From the NCBI RefSeq assembly GCF_030272615.1, contig NC_081410.1, positions 285,015,957 to 285,075,956 on the forward strand: DNA of 60,000 bases, given 5' to 3'. Each line of letters starts with the position of its first letter. Within the stretch, counting starts at the first letter, position 1. The translations under genes and the position numbers were made by a program. The notes below the pieces were generated by a model. That model was given only the letters and a program-made list of their open reading frames with translations. It did not search any database and was not told the origin of the DNA. Origin of the DNA: Cryptomeria japonica. Lineage: Eukaryota > Streptophyta > Pinopsida > Cupressales > Cupressaceae. Below are positions 1 to 10,249 of this stretch, one piece after another.

Positions 1-201
1 GCAAGGAGCAGCGATTGGGAAAGCAACGGCTTCAACCAGACCACTCTGAACTATCTTTTCCATCATGGAATTGGCCTCTGGATTCTTAGCCCTTCCTAGA
101 AAATTCTCTAACTCATCCTGAACTAAAGTTGTATCATCTAATTCTGGAAGGGTACTAATTAAGCATGATGTTCGACCCAAGTTCAGAAGAGTTGGTCTCA
201 T
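1..201 (-). pseudogene. Copy F: N-terminal piece of the repeated U3-ORF family gene
   Basis: The reverse strand from an ATG at 199-201 stays open to the window edge (67 codons). I do not recognise a named family. The residues ENFLGRAKNPEANSMMEKIV followed by QSGLVEAVAFP line up with copy E (QQFKDKMYGLNPTWRAQRMV then QSGIAQAAGF) and copy D (KKIIESGIIKATGF). This is the block that precedes the conserved Cys/Glu-Leu motif of the family. The gene continues beyond base 1. A family-like repeat array lies upstream (right), as in the other copies, which supports the assignment. The match is short, so this is a moderate call. Function unknown. Confidence 0.55.
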
Positions 202-664
202 GTTTGCTTAAAATTGCATCAATCAGACAGCATTCAACCCCGAGGCAAAGAATTACACTAACCAATTTCAGAGCTAAAATAGAGCAAGGGAGGTAAGTGA
301 TTAAACTCACCTGTCTTCACCATCAAACTGTGTAACCCTCGGAAAAACTGAGCTAAATTACCTTCCGCGTCCTTACTCTTCGCCATCAGCAACAATAATT
401 TTCATACCTGAGAAGCATCATATTTAAGGACGGAAAACACTGAAAAGTACCAAAGCATGCTTCGCCCCAGCTCATTTATCCATGTAAAACTTCCCATGAT
501 TTGATAGTTCTGACATGCTCATTAATTAAAAATCAATTCCACACAGTCGACATGCTTTCTCATGATTGCTTTCCATAATTATAGTTTGAAAACACGGTAA
601 ACTAGGAATATTTTGTTCCTATCGCCCCGCCTTTATCTCCTAAACACCATCGGGCTGATTTGAA

Positions 665-1060
665 ACAACGCTTTGAACCTTGAACTATTTCAAAAGAAGT
701 TCATTGGTTCAAAGTTCGAAGACAAAAGATCAACACTTGCGGCAAGGAAGAAGGAAACAAAAGAAAATTTCAATGATGCGAAAATGAACCTTGAACCTTG
801 AACCATTCCAAGAGTGGTTCAACGGTTCAAGTTCAAGACGACCACAAGGACTGGCGTTAAAGGGACAGCCGCAATACATAAGACAAAAGACCGATTGAAC
901 CTTGAACCTTGAACCGGAAAGGTTCAAAGTTCAAGTTCAACAACTATGCTAATGAAGACTTAGAACTTAATAGACCACATTTCCTTTGAACCAGAATTTT
1001 GAACTTTATAAAGGGTTCAACAGACGAGTTCGAAACTCAAATTGATGAAGACTTAAGCTT
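665..1060 (-). repeat. Copy F array: palindromic TTGAACC units
   Basis: Four to five units pair TTGAACCTTGAACC on one arm with GGTTCAAGTTCAA on the other, separated by short spacers (for example around 790-835 and 895-940). It sits upstream of the copy F gene in the sense direction, the position held by unrelated arrays in copies A to E. An apparent small ORF at 730-927 is just a read-through of the repeats. Confidence 0.75.
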
Positions 1061-1137
1061 TGCAATACTTAATAAAATGATGACCCCTAATTGATAAGCT
1101 ATAAGCGGATAAATAAAGGGTAACAAGAACAACTTGG

Positions 1138-1749
1138 AAAACACCAATTGGTTTTACACCTTTTGAGATGGTTTATGGAAAAGCAGCAATGATGCCTATT
1201 GAATTTGAGCATAAAACTCTGAGGACAGCTTTGAAATTAAATATGACATTATCTAAAGCACAGAAAGAACGTATTCAGCAATTGAATGCTCTAGATGAAT
1301 GGAGGAAAATGGCTGTCCAGCAGACAGAACTGATCCAAAATCAGAGATCAAAGTGGCATTATAAATATATCAAAGAGAAGAAGTTCAAAGCCGGTGACTG
1401 AGCACTATTGTATGACTCCAAATATAAAGATATTATGGGGAAGCTGCAAACCAAGTGGTTAGGTCCATATGAGATAAAAGAAGTTTTCAATAATGGAGTT
1501 GTTCGTTTGACCACAATTGACCTTGTTCGGTTTAAGCTTTTGTTGAATGGTCACCGATTGCGTCTGTATCATAAGCCGGCTACTAAAGAGGAGTTCCTAT
1601 AGCAGTTTGACCAAAACAATGAAACACAAGTTCCTGCAGCTACAGACAAGGTTCCTACAACAACTGATAAGCTTCCTGCTGCAATTGAGCAAAGTAATAC
1701 AGGTCACGTTCCTGCAGCCACTGCAGTGAACATGCTTGCCGCTTCATAA
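1138..1749 (+). pseudogene. Ty3/gypsy integrase C-terminus (pol 3' end)
   Basis: One reading frame encodes the end of a gypsy integrase: KTPIGFTPFEMVYGKAAMMP, then a charged helix (LNALDEWRKMAVQQTELIQN), then a chromo-like tail (WLGPYEIKEVFNNGVVRL ... GHRLRLYH). The PxGxTPFEMVYGK motif is typical of plant Ty3/gypsy pol. Two in-frame stops break it: TGA at 1399-1401, where the family has Trp (AGD-W-ALLYD), and TAG at 1600-1602. The last 48 codons are low-complexity repeats of VPAAT, encoded by GTTCCTGCAGCCAC-like units. Everything upstream of this point (gag, protease, RT, RNase H) is missing, so the element is 5'-truncated near 1100. Confidence 0.9.
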
Positions 1750-2252
1750 TTCTTCTCGCATCATTTCACAATAAATATTTCCATATCTTATGGGAATATT
1801 CTTCTCCATAAATAAAATTTCATCCACGTCATTCCATCCCACTTTCTTATCTGTCATTTCACTTCATTTCGTCATCAATTTCGTACGACTGCAGGTATGT
1901 ACATATTGTGTTTTATTTTAATTACGCATTTAGTATTTCATTATGATTAAGCCTTTCTAAATCCGCGTACACTCCCTGAAATCTCGTCAGCTTGTGTGGA
2001 CACGTGCTAGGTTAAGTTGGGAGGGGTGCTTTATGGTTTGGTTTCCAAAGTTAGTGATTATTTGTCCTTTTCGGTACTTAGAATTGATTGCTTTCCATCA
2101 TTGTTTTAACAAGTTATTACTTCACGCAAGGAAATAATAAATTCTGCCGCCGAAATTGAGATATGTATGGAATTTTCAATTTAGCAAGTCTGTCGAATAT
2201 TTTGTTCCTCCGTTTCTCAGCTGCAGAGTGTTCTATACTAATAGAGTAAGAA
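1750..2252 (+). other. Gypsy spacer between pol and downstream ORF
   Basis: About 500 bp of AT-rich spacer with no ORF of note. It lies between the integrase stop and the next long ORF of the same element, both on the + strand. Confidence 0.5.
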
Positions 2253-4658
2253 ATGGGTGGTGATCCAATCCGCCATGAGCCAAAAGTCCATGAAGTGTTG
2301 CTGCTGGATGCTCTTTGTGAGCATTATTTTAGACACCATGGCTGGATTGATTACTTTTTGAAAATCAGAGACTTTAATGAAGAAATAGTTGCAGAGTTTA
2401 TGCATTCCTTTAATGAAGGAGAAGCTACGGTTAAAGGTTTTAGGGTTATTGCTACGGAGCAGTGAATAGCTGAAGTAACAGGGTTGCCACGGGAAGGAGA
2501 ATTGTTTCCAGAATCAAAAGATGCAAGGAGCGCCAGGGCAAAATTTACAATTCCCACAGATAGACCTCTAACGATGGACAAGCAAGGAATTAGAAGAGTT
2601 TCCCTACCAGCAGAGTGGCCTCAGGTAGCTTTAAATGTCATGAAATACATTACTTGTGAAGGGAGATATTCAAATCTACATTCACCGCATTTTAAATTAC
2701 TTATTCATTTACGGCATGGCTGGAGGGTGAATGTCCCTAATTTTCTATACCACCTCATTTCTACAAGTGCTAGAGAAACGCGGAAGAATGGAAATCGTTC
2801 CATCAGCCATCATGGTTTGGTGAAATTGCTTGTAGAACGTTCTCTTAGAGACGTTTCACAGATGGAATGGGGGGTATTTGAGGATATATTGCAGTTTAGG
2901 GATGAGGATGATCCTGTGGAAGATGCTCCTGTTGTAGAGGATCCACCAGTTGAAAAAGAAAATATGGTAGAACCTTCTTCTCCCATAGTTGCTGTAGAGG
3001 ATGATTTGCTCGTTGCCGAAGGAGCTGCGGTTATTGTGGAAGAAGAGATGGGTGAAGCAAATGTGGAGCAACCCTCCACTTCTCTTCAAAGAGAGTCACC
3101 AATTGCTAAGAGAAAAGGGAAGGAACCTATGGCCCATTCACATGCAACTCAAATTTCTCCTTCAGCCAAGAGACGTAGGACAAAAAACGAAACTCCTGCA
3201 GCAACTGAAACCATTCCTGCAGCCACTCCAAAAGTTTATGTGAGAAGAACACGGAGTAGGACACAGAAAGCTCATCCAGTAGGTGATCCGACAGAGGTTA
3301 TTGCAGTGGAAACATTAGAAGAAGGAAGCCCTGCAGATATTGAAATGCAAGGAGGAGGAAACCTTGCAGATGTTAAAATCCGGGTAGAAGTTGATGAAGA
3401 TAGACTGTCAAATCTTCCTTTTTTGGCACAGCAGCTTGAGGAGGTTATTGAAGAAATTCCACAGCATCTTGAGGAAACTGTTGAAGAAAATGCACAACTT
3501 GAGGAAACTGTTGGAGATATTTCACAACAGCCTGAAGAAAATGTTGGAGAGATGCCAGCACAGATTGAGGAAATTATTGAAGAGATCCCACGACCTAAGG
3601 TAACACCTATTAGACCTCCTTCATCCCTAAGCAGTTTATCTATTGCTTTAACATTTTATAGACAATGGGAAATAAAGAGGGCCAAATTGCAAGGGATTAT
3701 TGATAAACAACAAAAAGAAATTGAAAAGAGGGATAACAAAATTAAGGAATTAGAGGCTAAGGGTGAAACAATTGCTAGTATGGTCCCCGAATTGATGCAA
3801 TGTAGGGCACCTCCAAGGGTTTATGTTGTGCATTTTAAGGAGAGGTATTTAAATTTCAAATTGAACCGCCTTGTTAGGGACCTTAGCCCCTCTTTAGAAA
3901 CCCCTGAAGAATTTTATTATGCTTACCACACTTCTCCAGCAGCTGTGAAGAATTTACTATGTAAATTTTATCTACATAGCTATGTTGTACCCTCAGACAG
4001 TGAGTGGAATCATTTGCTATATATTGGTGATATCCATATCAAAGCTTTAATGTCATAGATCCAAAATGAGATCAGCATGGGGGCACAAGCCAGGGCATAT
4101 AAAGATTTAAAGTTTGACTGTCCATTGCCATTGAGGAAGGAAGCAAAAGAACCAAGAGCTCTTTATTATGAATGGCAGAAATTACTAGTAAGAGATTATG
4201 TTAGGAAGCTAGTGCTTCCAATGAGAGAAGAGATATACCAGGCATATGAGCATTTAGTTCAGACTGGCAGTGCAGCTGCAATAGATGGGTTAACTCAGCG
4301 CTGGAATAACTTACCAGACAAATTGAAGCAAGGAGAACCTTATTCACTGCAAAATTTTTAGGCAGCTATGCAGAGAGCCCCCAAATATATACAATTGTGC
4401 AGAGAGAAGACCAACAACTGGCTACCACTGATCTTTCAGCCTCCTATTCTTATGTGGCCACTATTGGGATGTCAATCTACGGATCAGCCTTATAATGCAA
4501 TTACAGAAGAATCAGCCAGATGGTCCAGGCTGGAGAAGATGAAAGGATTCTACTAGAATTTAGCTTCAGGAGGAACAAGTCAAGGAACCATTGGTGATCT
4601 GAGAGTTAGTGCAAGAGTCAGAAATTTTCCTTTTGCTGTAGGATCAGCAAGCTCTTAA
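2253..4658 (+). pseudogene. Extra long ORF of the gypsy element (between IN and 3' LTR)
   Basis: A single frame runs 802 codons from ATG 2253 to TAA 4656-4658, broken by TGA at 2463 and TAG at 4056-4058, 4359-4361 and 4554-4556. Without those stops it would be one ~800-residue protein. The N-terminal third (residues 1 to ~200) is globular, with CEHYFRHHGWIDYFLKIRDF and IAEVTGLPREGE. The middle (~210-450) is acidic and Glu/Pro/Val-rich with basic patches (KRKGKEP, KRRRTK) and repeats of EEIxEEIP. Around residues 460-500 a short coiled coil follows (QQKEIEKRDNKIKELEAKGE). The layout resembles ORFs annotated as 'putative plant transposon protein' in plant gypsy elements; that is a similarity of pattern, not a confirmed domain hit. 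Its position 3' of pol is where env-like or accessory ORFs sit. No signal peptide or membrane segment is visible. Confidence 0.7.
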
Positions 4659-4670
4659 AGTTGGGGGGCA
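4656..4670 (+). other. Polypurine tract of gypsy element
   Basis: AAAGTTGGGGGG lies immediately before TGATGAGTTGAG, the inferred start of the 3' LTR. It directly follows the stop of the accessory ORF. Confidence 0.65.
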
Positions 4671-5812
4671 TGATGAGTTGAGACTTTGTCATATTTTTAT
4701 CTTCAGAACTCGAGTTTTTGTTATCTTTTGGTTTGCATAGTAGTAGTGATGTATTGGAAGTTGATTATATGTATTCCATATGTTAAGCCTGAACTTATTA
4801 AATCATGTTTTATCTTTTGCCAATCTATTCCTGTAGCCATGCCATTTATTCCTGCAGCCATGTGATTTATTCATGTTGCCATGCGGATTATTTAGGGCAA
4901 GATCATGTGTGAAATTAATAGATGTGTTGATTAAATAAAATGCGTATGTGTGTTCTTGTATGCTATTTCTTTTGTAGTACGGGTAATAAATGATGTTGCG
5001 GTGGATATTCTCCTATCGCGCCTGTTGAAGGGAAGGATAAGTAAGTGATAACTGAAGATCAAACCGTAGAAGAGTTGAGCAAGCGTACGGAACGGCATAA
5101 GTGGAGCAATCAAGTGATACTACCAATGTCTAACTTAAGTGGGCATTGAAGTTGTAAATACCGCCACAGTATGTTACAACTGTGGTTCGGTTTAGATCCA
5201 CGTCTCCTGCAACATAACTCCAATCATCTCTTTTATCGGTCAAATCATCCGCCTCTTCTTCTCGGCGTGATTTGTGTTGTCTATTGTAGTTGATTTCTTT
5301 TTAATATTAAGTTCTTCTTCTGGGAGGTTAGACAGAAAAAGAGAGAAATATAGAGCAGAGGATTTTCATAAGCATTTTTGAGTTTATATTGAATCATGTA
5401 ATGATTTTCAAGAACGATGAATAAAATTATGTTATTCTGATCTATAAGAGTTGTTTTCAGGGAAGCCCGATATCACTCATCCAAGGGGGCCCACTTGGTG
5501 AGTGTTCCTGTGCATTCGTTAAAATTAGTTTTCTTTCCTTAGCCGCAGTAGAAGTTCTTGCGTTGACTGTTCCTGCAGCCACTAGAAACAGATCCACTGA
5601 CTGTTCCTGCAGCCAAGCCAGAACAAAGTAACTTTTGTTTATCAGCAGTGAATTTATTCAGTATTACTTTTATGAGTTTATGCAGAAGTCTTCCTGTAGC
5701 CTTTTTCATAGTTTCCATTCTTGTTTACCTTTTCCGCATAATGTTAGTTGTTGCAGTAATGCAGAATAGCTGTTGCAGGAACTTAGTGCATATATAGTGT
5801 AGACTCATTTCA
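4671..5812 (+). repeat. 3' LTR of the gypsy element
   Basis: Starts TGATGAG right after the polypurine tract and is judged to end at ACTCATTTCA (5812), giving a rough inverted-repeat match between the ends. The start is well supported. The end is an estimate because the 5' LTR is not in the window for comparison. It contains several copies of TTCCTGCAGCCA or close variants (about 4830, 4850, 5567, 5605 and 5692). Confidence 0.55.
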
Positions 5813-5929
5813 AGTATTACGTCCCTGGGTTGACAATCAAATGAACACTAGCTATGAAAATAGTGACTTTACCAAATGAATGTCCAAACTTCGAATTGAG
5901 GCTTCAACTAGAGTTATTATTCTTATTGT

Positions 5930-8546
5930 TGGGTTGAACAGAAGCCACTTAATCCTAAGTATCATGCATAATTCCAGCATGCGTTTGCTTTCCAAGTTCC
6001 ACCCTTGTGAGCTTGTAATCTGATAGCTGCATTTCTTCCAGCGGTTTCTCAACTACAGGCTCTGCAACTTCTGCATATTTCATTTTATTATTATCCACTA
6101 CCACCCGTGAGACTGTCTTTGCCTTCTTACCAACCCTTGGCTTAGGTTTCTTGAGCTATTGGAAATCAAACATATCAAGAGAAATCTCTTGCGTCTTCCT
6201 CTTGGGAGTGATTGAACTTAACCATGGGGGTATTTCTAATGAGTTCATATCTGAGACAACAACTGTGATTTGTGTAAAAACAGGGTCTGTCTGTACCACA
6301 GTGGTAATTCTAGGAGAAGTTTATGTCTAGACAGCGACAAGAGTTTGTTGAGGTGGCGAATCCTGACTAGTTTCAATCATGAACTTGTCAAAACTTATGG
6401 CAGAGGTATCAACCTTAGGAAGAGATATCCTGGACAAAATAGCATATGAGGTATTCACATCAAAGACATTCTCCAAGCCACCATGAGAAGTCTCAATGGG
6501 TACTTCTATATTAGTACAAACAGAGTACTTAGTTCAACAAGACCTACATGAACAATGGAGAAAGAGTCCACATCCATATCAATTCGAGACATAGGTACAT
6601 CCAATGACAATTGGGGAACCGAGTGAGGAGAACCTGAGTCCATAGTAGGAGGGGATCTTGTTGTTCTCTCCTCATGTGCTTCACCTTTAGGGTCAATGAC
6701 ATGAATCTGCACTTGGGGATTCTCTTTCCCTTTCAGTGTCAATTCTTGCAGAGGAATGACCAATGCCCTACTTATCCTCATCTTGATTCTAGTGCCAGAA
6801 GAAGAAGCACCTTCTTTGGACTTGATTCTAAACTCAAATCTATGCCCAACTGGTCCAACAGAATCACTTTCTGCTTTACCTTTAATCTTGATGGTTTTGA
6901 CATTATTATTCTTCAGCCAAGCATTGGTGTTACCAAGAATGGGCTGAAACCTATCGAAAATAGAAATACACTCCTTGTGTGACCATTGAGAGGGAAGAGG
7001 AGCCTCTGCAACTCTTTGCTCTATATATTCCAGGTCAAGAATTTTCCCGTCATCTATCATTCCTTCCGCGATCTTAGTTAGATCGAGATCCACGATTTGC
7101 TCCAAGGTGAGCTTGTTGTAATCCATTCTCTTGATGTCTTCTTCTGTGTGAAGATCAATCTATACATCCTTGAGGATGAACATGAGTGAAGGCTCTCTTG
7201 ATTTTGTCCTTCATCCCTCAATAATCAAAATCTTTCCTCTCCTTGAACTTCCTCAACCTGATTTCTTGAAGTTCAATTTCCATTGCCTTAGCTCTTGCTG
7301 AGGTGGTCAACAAATACCAACCAATCTACAATGGATTGTGAGAGGATATATTGATACCTTGTTTATGATTGGCTAACTAGACTACATCAACTGCCATTAG
7401 TTGTCTAGCCAACTCCATCAAAATGATCTTATTGGTGGGATATCTGGGTAGCATGTATGGCTGACCTTCAAAACCTCCAACTCTCATGTAGGTGAAAGTT
7501 GGGAACTGCAAGAACAAACATCTGTACTCATTCACCTTCCTCCATGCTGCCTCAGACACTCTCCTGTTCTTGAGTGTTTTCTCAAATAAACACATGAAAT
7601 GGCCAAAGAAGGCATCCTGCACTCTTCTGTAATGAATTCTATTGGGCCTCGGAATGAGTTGCTCATAATACCTCCATACTATTACCAACGATCTGTCACC
7701 TTTGGTAGAAAGACCAGGAAACTGTCTAAGTGACGCCGCTATGTACACCAAGTGCAAATTCATGTAGAAAGTGAGAGTGGTTGGGACTTGTGACAACTAC
7801 TCACACAAGTTGTCACTGATTACCTCACCCCAGAAAATATGAGATTGCCCTTTCCTCAAGACTACGATGTACTTGTACATCCAGATCTCAAACATATTGG
7901 AGTGTCTTAAACCCATTATCCTATTGAGAAGTGTGATCATATCGCTGACTTCTTCATTGAAGTCAAAGCGACACAACTTGGGCCATCTTGAGAAACAGGT
8001 CCTGGGAGTCTTGAGCCATTTTGAGTTGATGTCTCTAATCTAGTCTGACCTTCTCTGGTTGTAATAATCTAGAGCACTCTTCATAGAGATGTTTGCATAC
8101 ACAAAGGTAGCTGGAACTTTGAAGATCTTGTCAACAGTCTCTAGATCTAACCTGAGAATGATATTGCCATCATCATTTTTTATCGTCCCAGATTTGTTGT
8201 CAAAATGAGAAGCACATGCAAGCACAAACTCAGGCTCCAAAGCAGCCACTAGGAAAGTGGAAACCAAATGAATGTGACTATTCAACTACATGCCATGAGT
8301 TGGTGTGCCCTTTGTTCTTTCCAAAAACTCAGAAACATCAACATGTCCGATCTTTGTGTCCCTGATTTCATCAATGAGAGAGCTCACCTGAGAAGGAACG
8401 ATCTCATTCTGATATTTATCATATTTATATTTCATCTTCTTGTTGGAAGGAGATGCTGGCTCTTCTATCATTGAACAGGAATTTGCAACACTGTGATGAA
8501 AACTCAAAAGAGTTAAAACATCTTCAGAAGCTATTGGAGAAGCCAT
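5930..8546 (-). pseudogene. Copy A: U3-ORF family gene, 3'-truncated
   Basis: Reading right to left, the frame starts at ATG 8546 and holds the family blocks in order: IGHVDVSEFLER, then GNIILRLDLETVDKIFKVP, then FDFNEEVSDMITLLNRIMG, then YRRVQDAFFGHF, then LFLQFPTFTYMRVGGFEGQP followed by YPTNKIILMELARQL. After a divergent middle (7126-6506) the frame ends in YKLTRVELGKQT (about 5990), matching YKITTIELGKPT of copy C. In-frame TAG stops lie at about 8283-8285 and 8037-8039, and a frameshift lies between 7377 and 7126. The gene is lost beyond about 5940, next to the gypsy LTR. Function unknown. It is the most diverged copy; its array is the palindromic set at 8720-9245 and 16110-17010. Confidence 0.75.
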
Positions 8547-8719
8547 GATGCCAACGCTTGGAAAAAACAATGCTCAAACCTAAACTTGCTTGCATATTTA
8601 GCATGAAAAAGGAGCGGGTTAACTAAAAGATGCTTTATGGATAAGTTTTGGATAGCGACAAGGGTGGCATTTGGATCTCGAAGGGCCAACTGCAAATGAA
8701 ATGGAAGCAAGGAAAACTT

Positions 8720-9245
8720 TACAACTCGCACTTGTAATTGAGTCATTGAGCGTGATTGCAAGTGTGTGTATTGCTTGAAAAGTGTGTGGTAATGAATACT
8801 TGCAATCGGGTCATATGAATAGCATGCAATGTAACTTTTGGGGAGCAGCTTGAGTATGAATATATATGACACATGATAAGAAAAATCATAGTTTGCACTT
8901 GAAATAGAATCTTGGGGATTTGATAGCAAGTAAGCAAGTCTAACAGATTTGGAAACTACTTGCAATTGGATAGATGAGACCAGATTGCAAGTGATATATT
9001 GTAACTCCAAAGGGGAAGATTATAAACTCGCAACCATGCTATGGAGACCCGAAATGCATCCTTTAACGCATAACAAAGGACACAACTTTACTTGTAATCG
9101 GGTCTCTAAGACCCAATTGCAAGTGATCAAGTGTCACAAATAGCATGAGCTTGCATTTAGAGGGTAGTAAACTTGCAATCGAGTCCTAGGGACCCGATTG
9201 CATATGAATGGTATAATGTAAGTCATGAGAGACGGACTGGAAAAG
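8720..9245 (-). repeat. Copy A array, gene-proximal half
   Basis: About seven units of a hairpin-forming repeat: ACTTGCAATCGGGTCT, a short loop, then AGACCCGATTGCAAGT, with variants. The clearest are near 8952, 9089 and 9170. The array continues on the other side of copy B (from 16110), so B inserted into it. Confidence 0.85.
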
Positions 9246-10088
9246 CGCACGCTAAATGAAAGGACTTGTTGATGTTTATTTTATGCACATACGGACAAAA
9301 AATAAAATACCAAAGTATTTTACCCTTTTGAACAAAATCACCTTATATGCTAAGATCACTAGAAGTTCATATGATGATTCCAAGGTTTCTACGGCCAGGT
9401 CTTGACATTTGGGTAACTCAATGGTTGATGTGAATTGTTGTTTTCACTTGGGGACTTACGTAATTGTTCAATATGGAGAATTTTCATGAATCGGATTTGG
9501 AATAAGAATGTTGATGACTTAGGATTTTGCAATTCAGCTCTTGATCTAATCTAACGAAGATCTCTAAAAAAAGGACAAAAGGGAATAGGGTTAGGAACTC
9601 TATTCTAAAGCCTAGAATGCAAAGAAGGGGTGAACGATTCACTAGAATCCACTAGGCAAGGTCTCATCATTAAGTCGAACAATTTGACACAGGCTTAGTG
9701 CAATCATCTAAGGTATACCTCAAAGATGTTCAAATAATTACCATCAGACATTGATACCATTCAAGTTAGTGCATAGCAATGGACGTATAACAATTGAAGT
9801 TAAGTGCACATAAAATTCCAGTTGACCACGCAAGGCACACTTACCATCAGCAAGGGGTTGGTGGTATGCATTAAATGGATTCCACACAAATGCATTCAAC
9901 AAATTCTTTCATTCAATCTAACAATATTTGAAAGCAAATTCTAATCTAACTTGGAGGCAATGAAAACCACAAATGCATACAACACTTAAACAAAAATCAC
10001 CATCAAGTTGAACAACGATTCGTATTCAAATATGCAACATATACTAACAATTCTCAAAAATCTCTCTTACAAATGAGAGGCAATGGGG

Positions 10089-10096
10089 TATATATA
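10089..10096 (-). promoter_or_regulatory. Copy B TATA box with upstream telobox
   Basis: TATATATA on the minus strand. A telobox palindrome (AAACCCTAATTAGGGC, 10173-10188) and the words CTTGGCCCTTGAT and TTGGCCATTCATT lie just upstream. Copies C and D have the same order and spacing; E keeps the TATA box. As in an LTR, transcription from here would start inside the element and run out of its 3' end. Confidence 0.6.
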
Positions 10097-10249
10097 GAGT
10101 CTCAAAAGAAATGAATGGCCAAGATTCAATCAAAATCAAGGGCCAAGATCATGCCAACAAAGCCCTAAAGTTGCCCTAATTAGGGTTTACATAAAAAATG
10201 GAGCCACCAACATATGGCCCAATGAGATAATGCCTAATCATCAAGTAGC

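Noticed and set aside
5852-6052. 66-codon minus-strand ORF
   Set aside because: Out of frame with the YKLTRVELGK block of copy A that it overlaps; a shadow.
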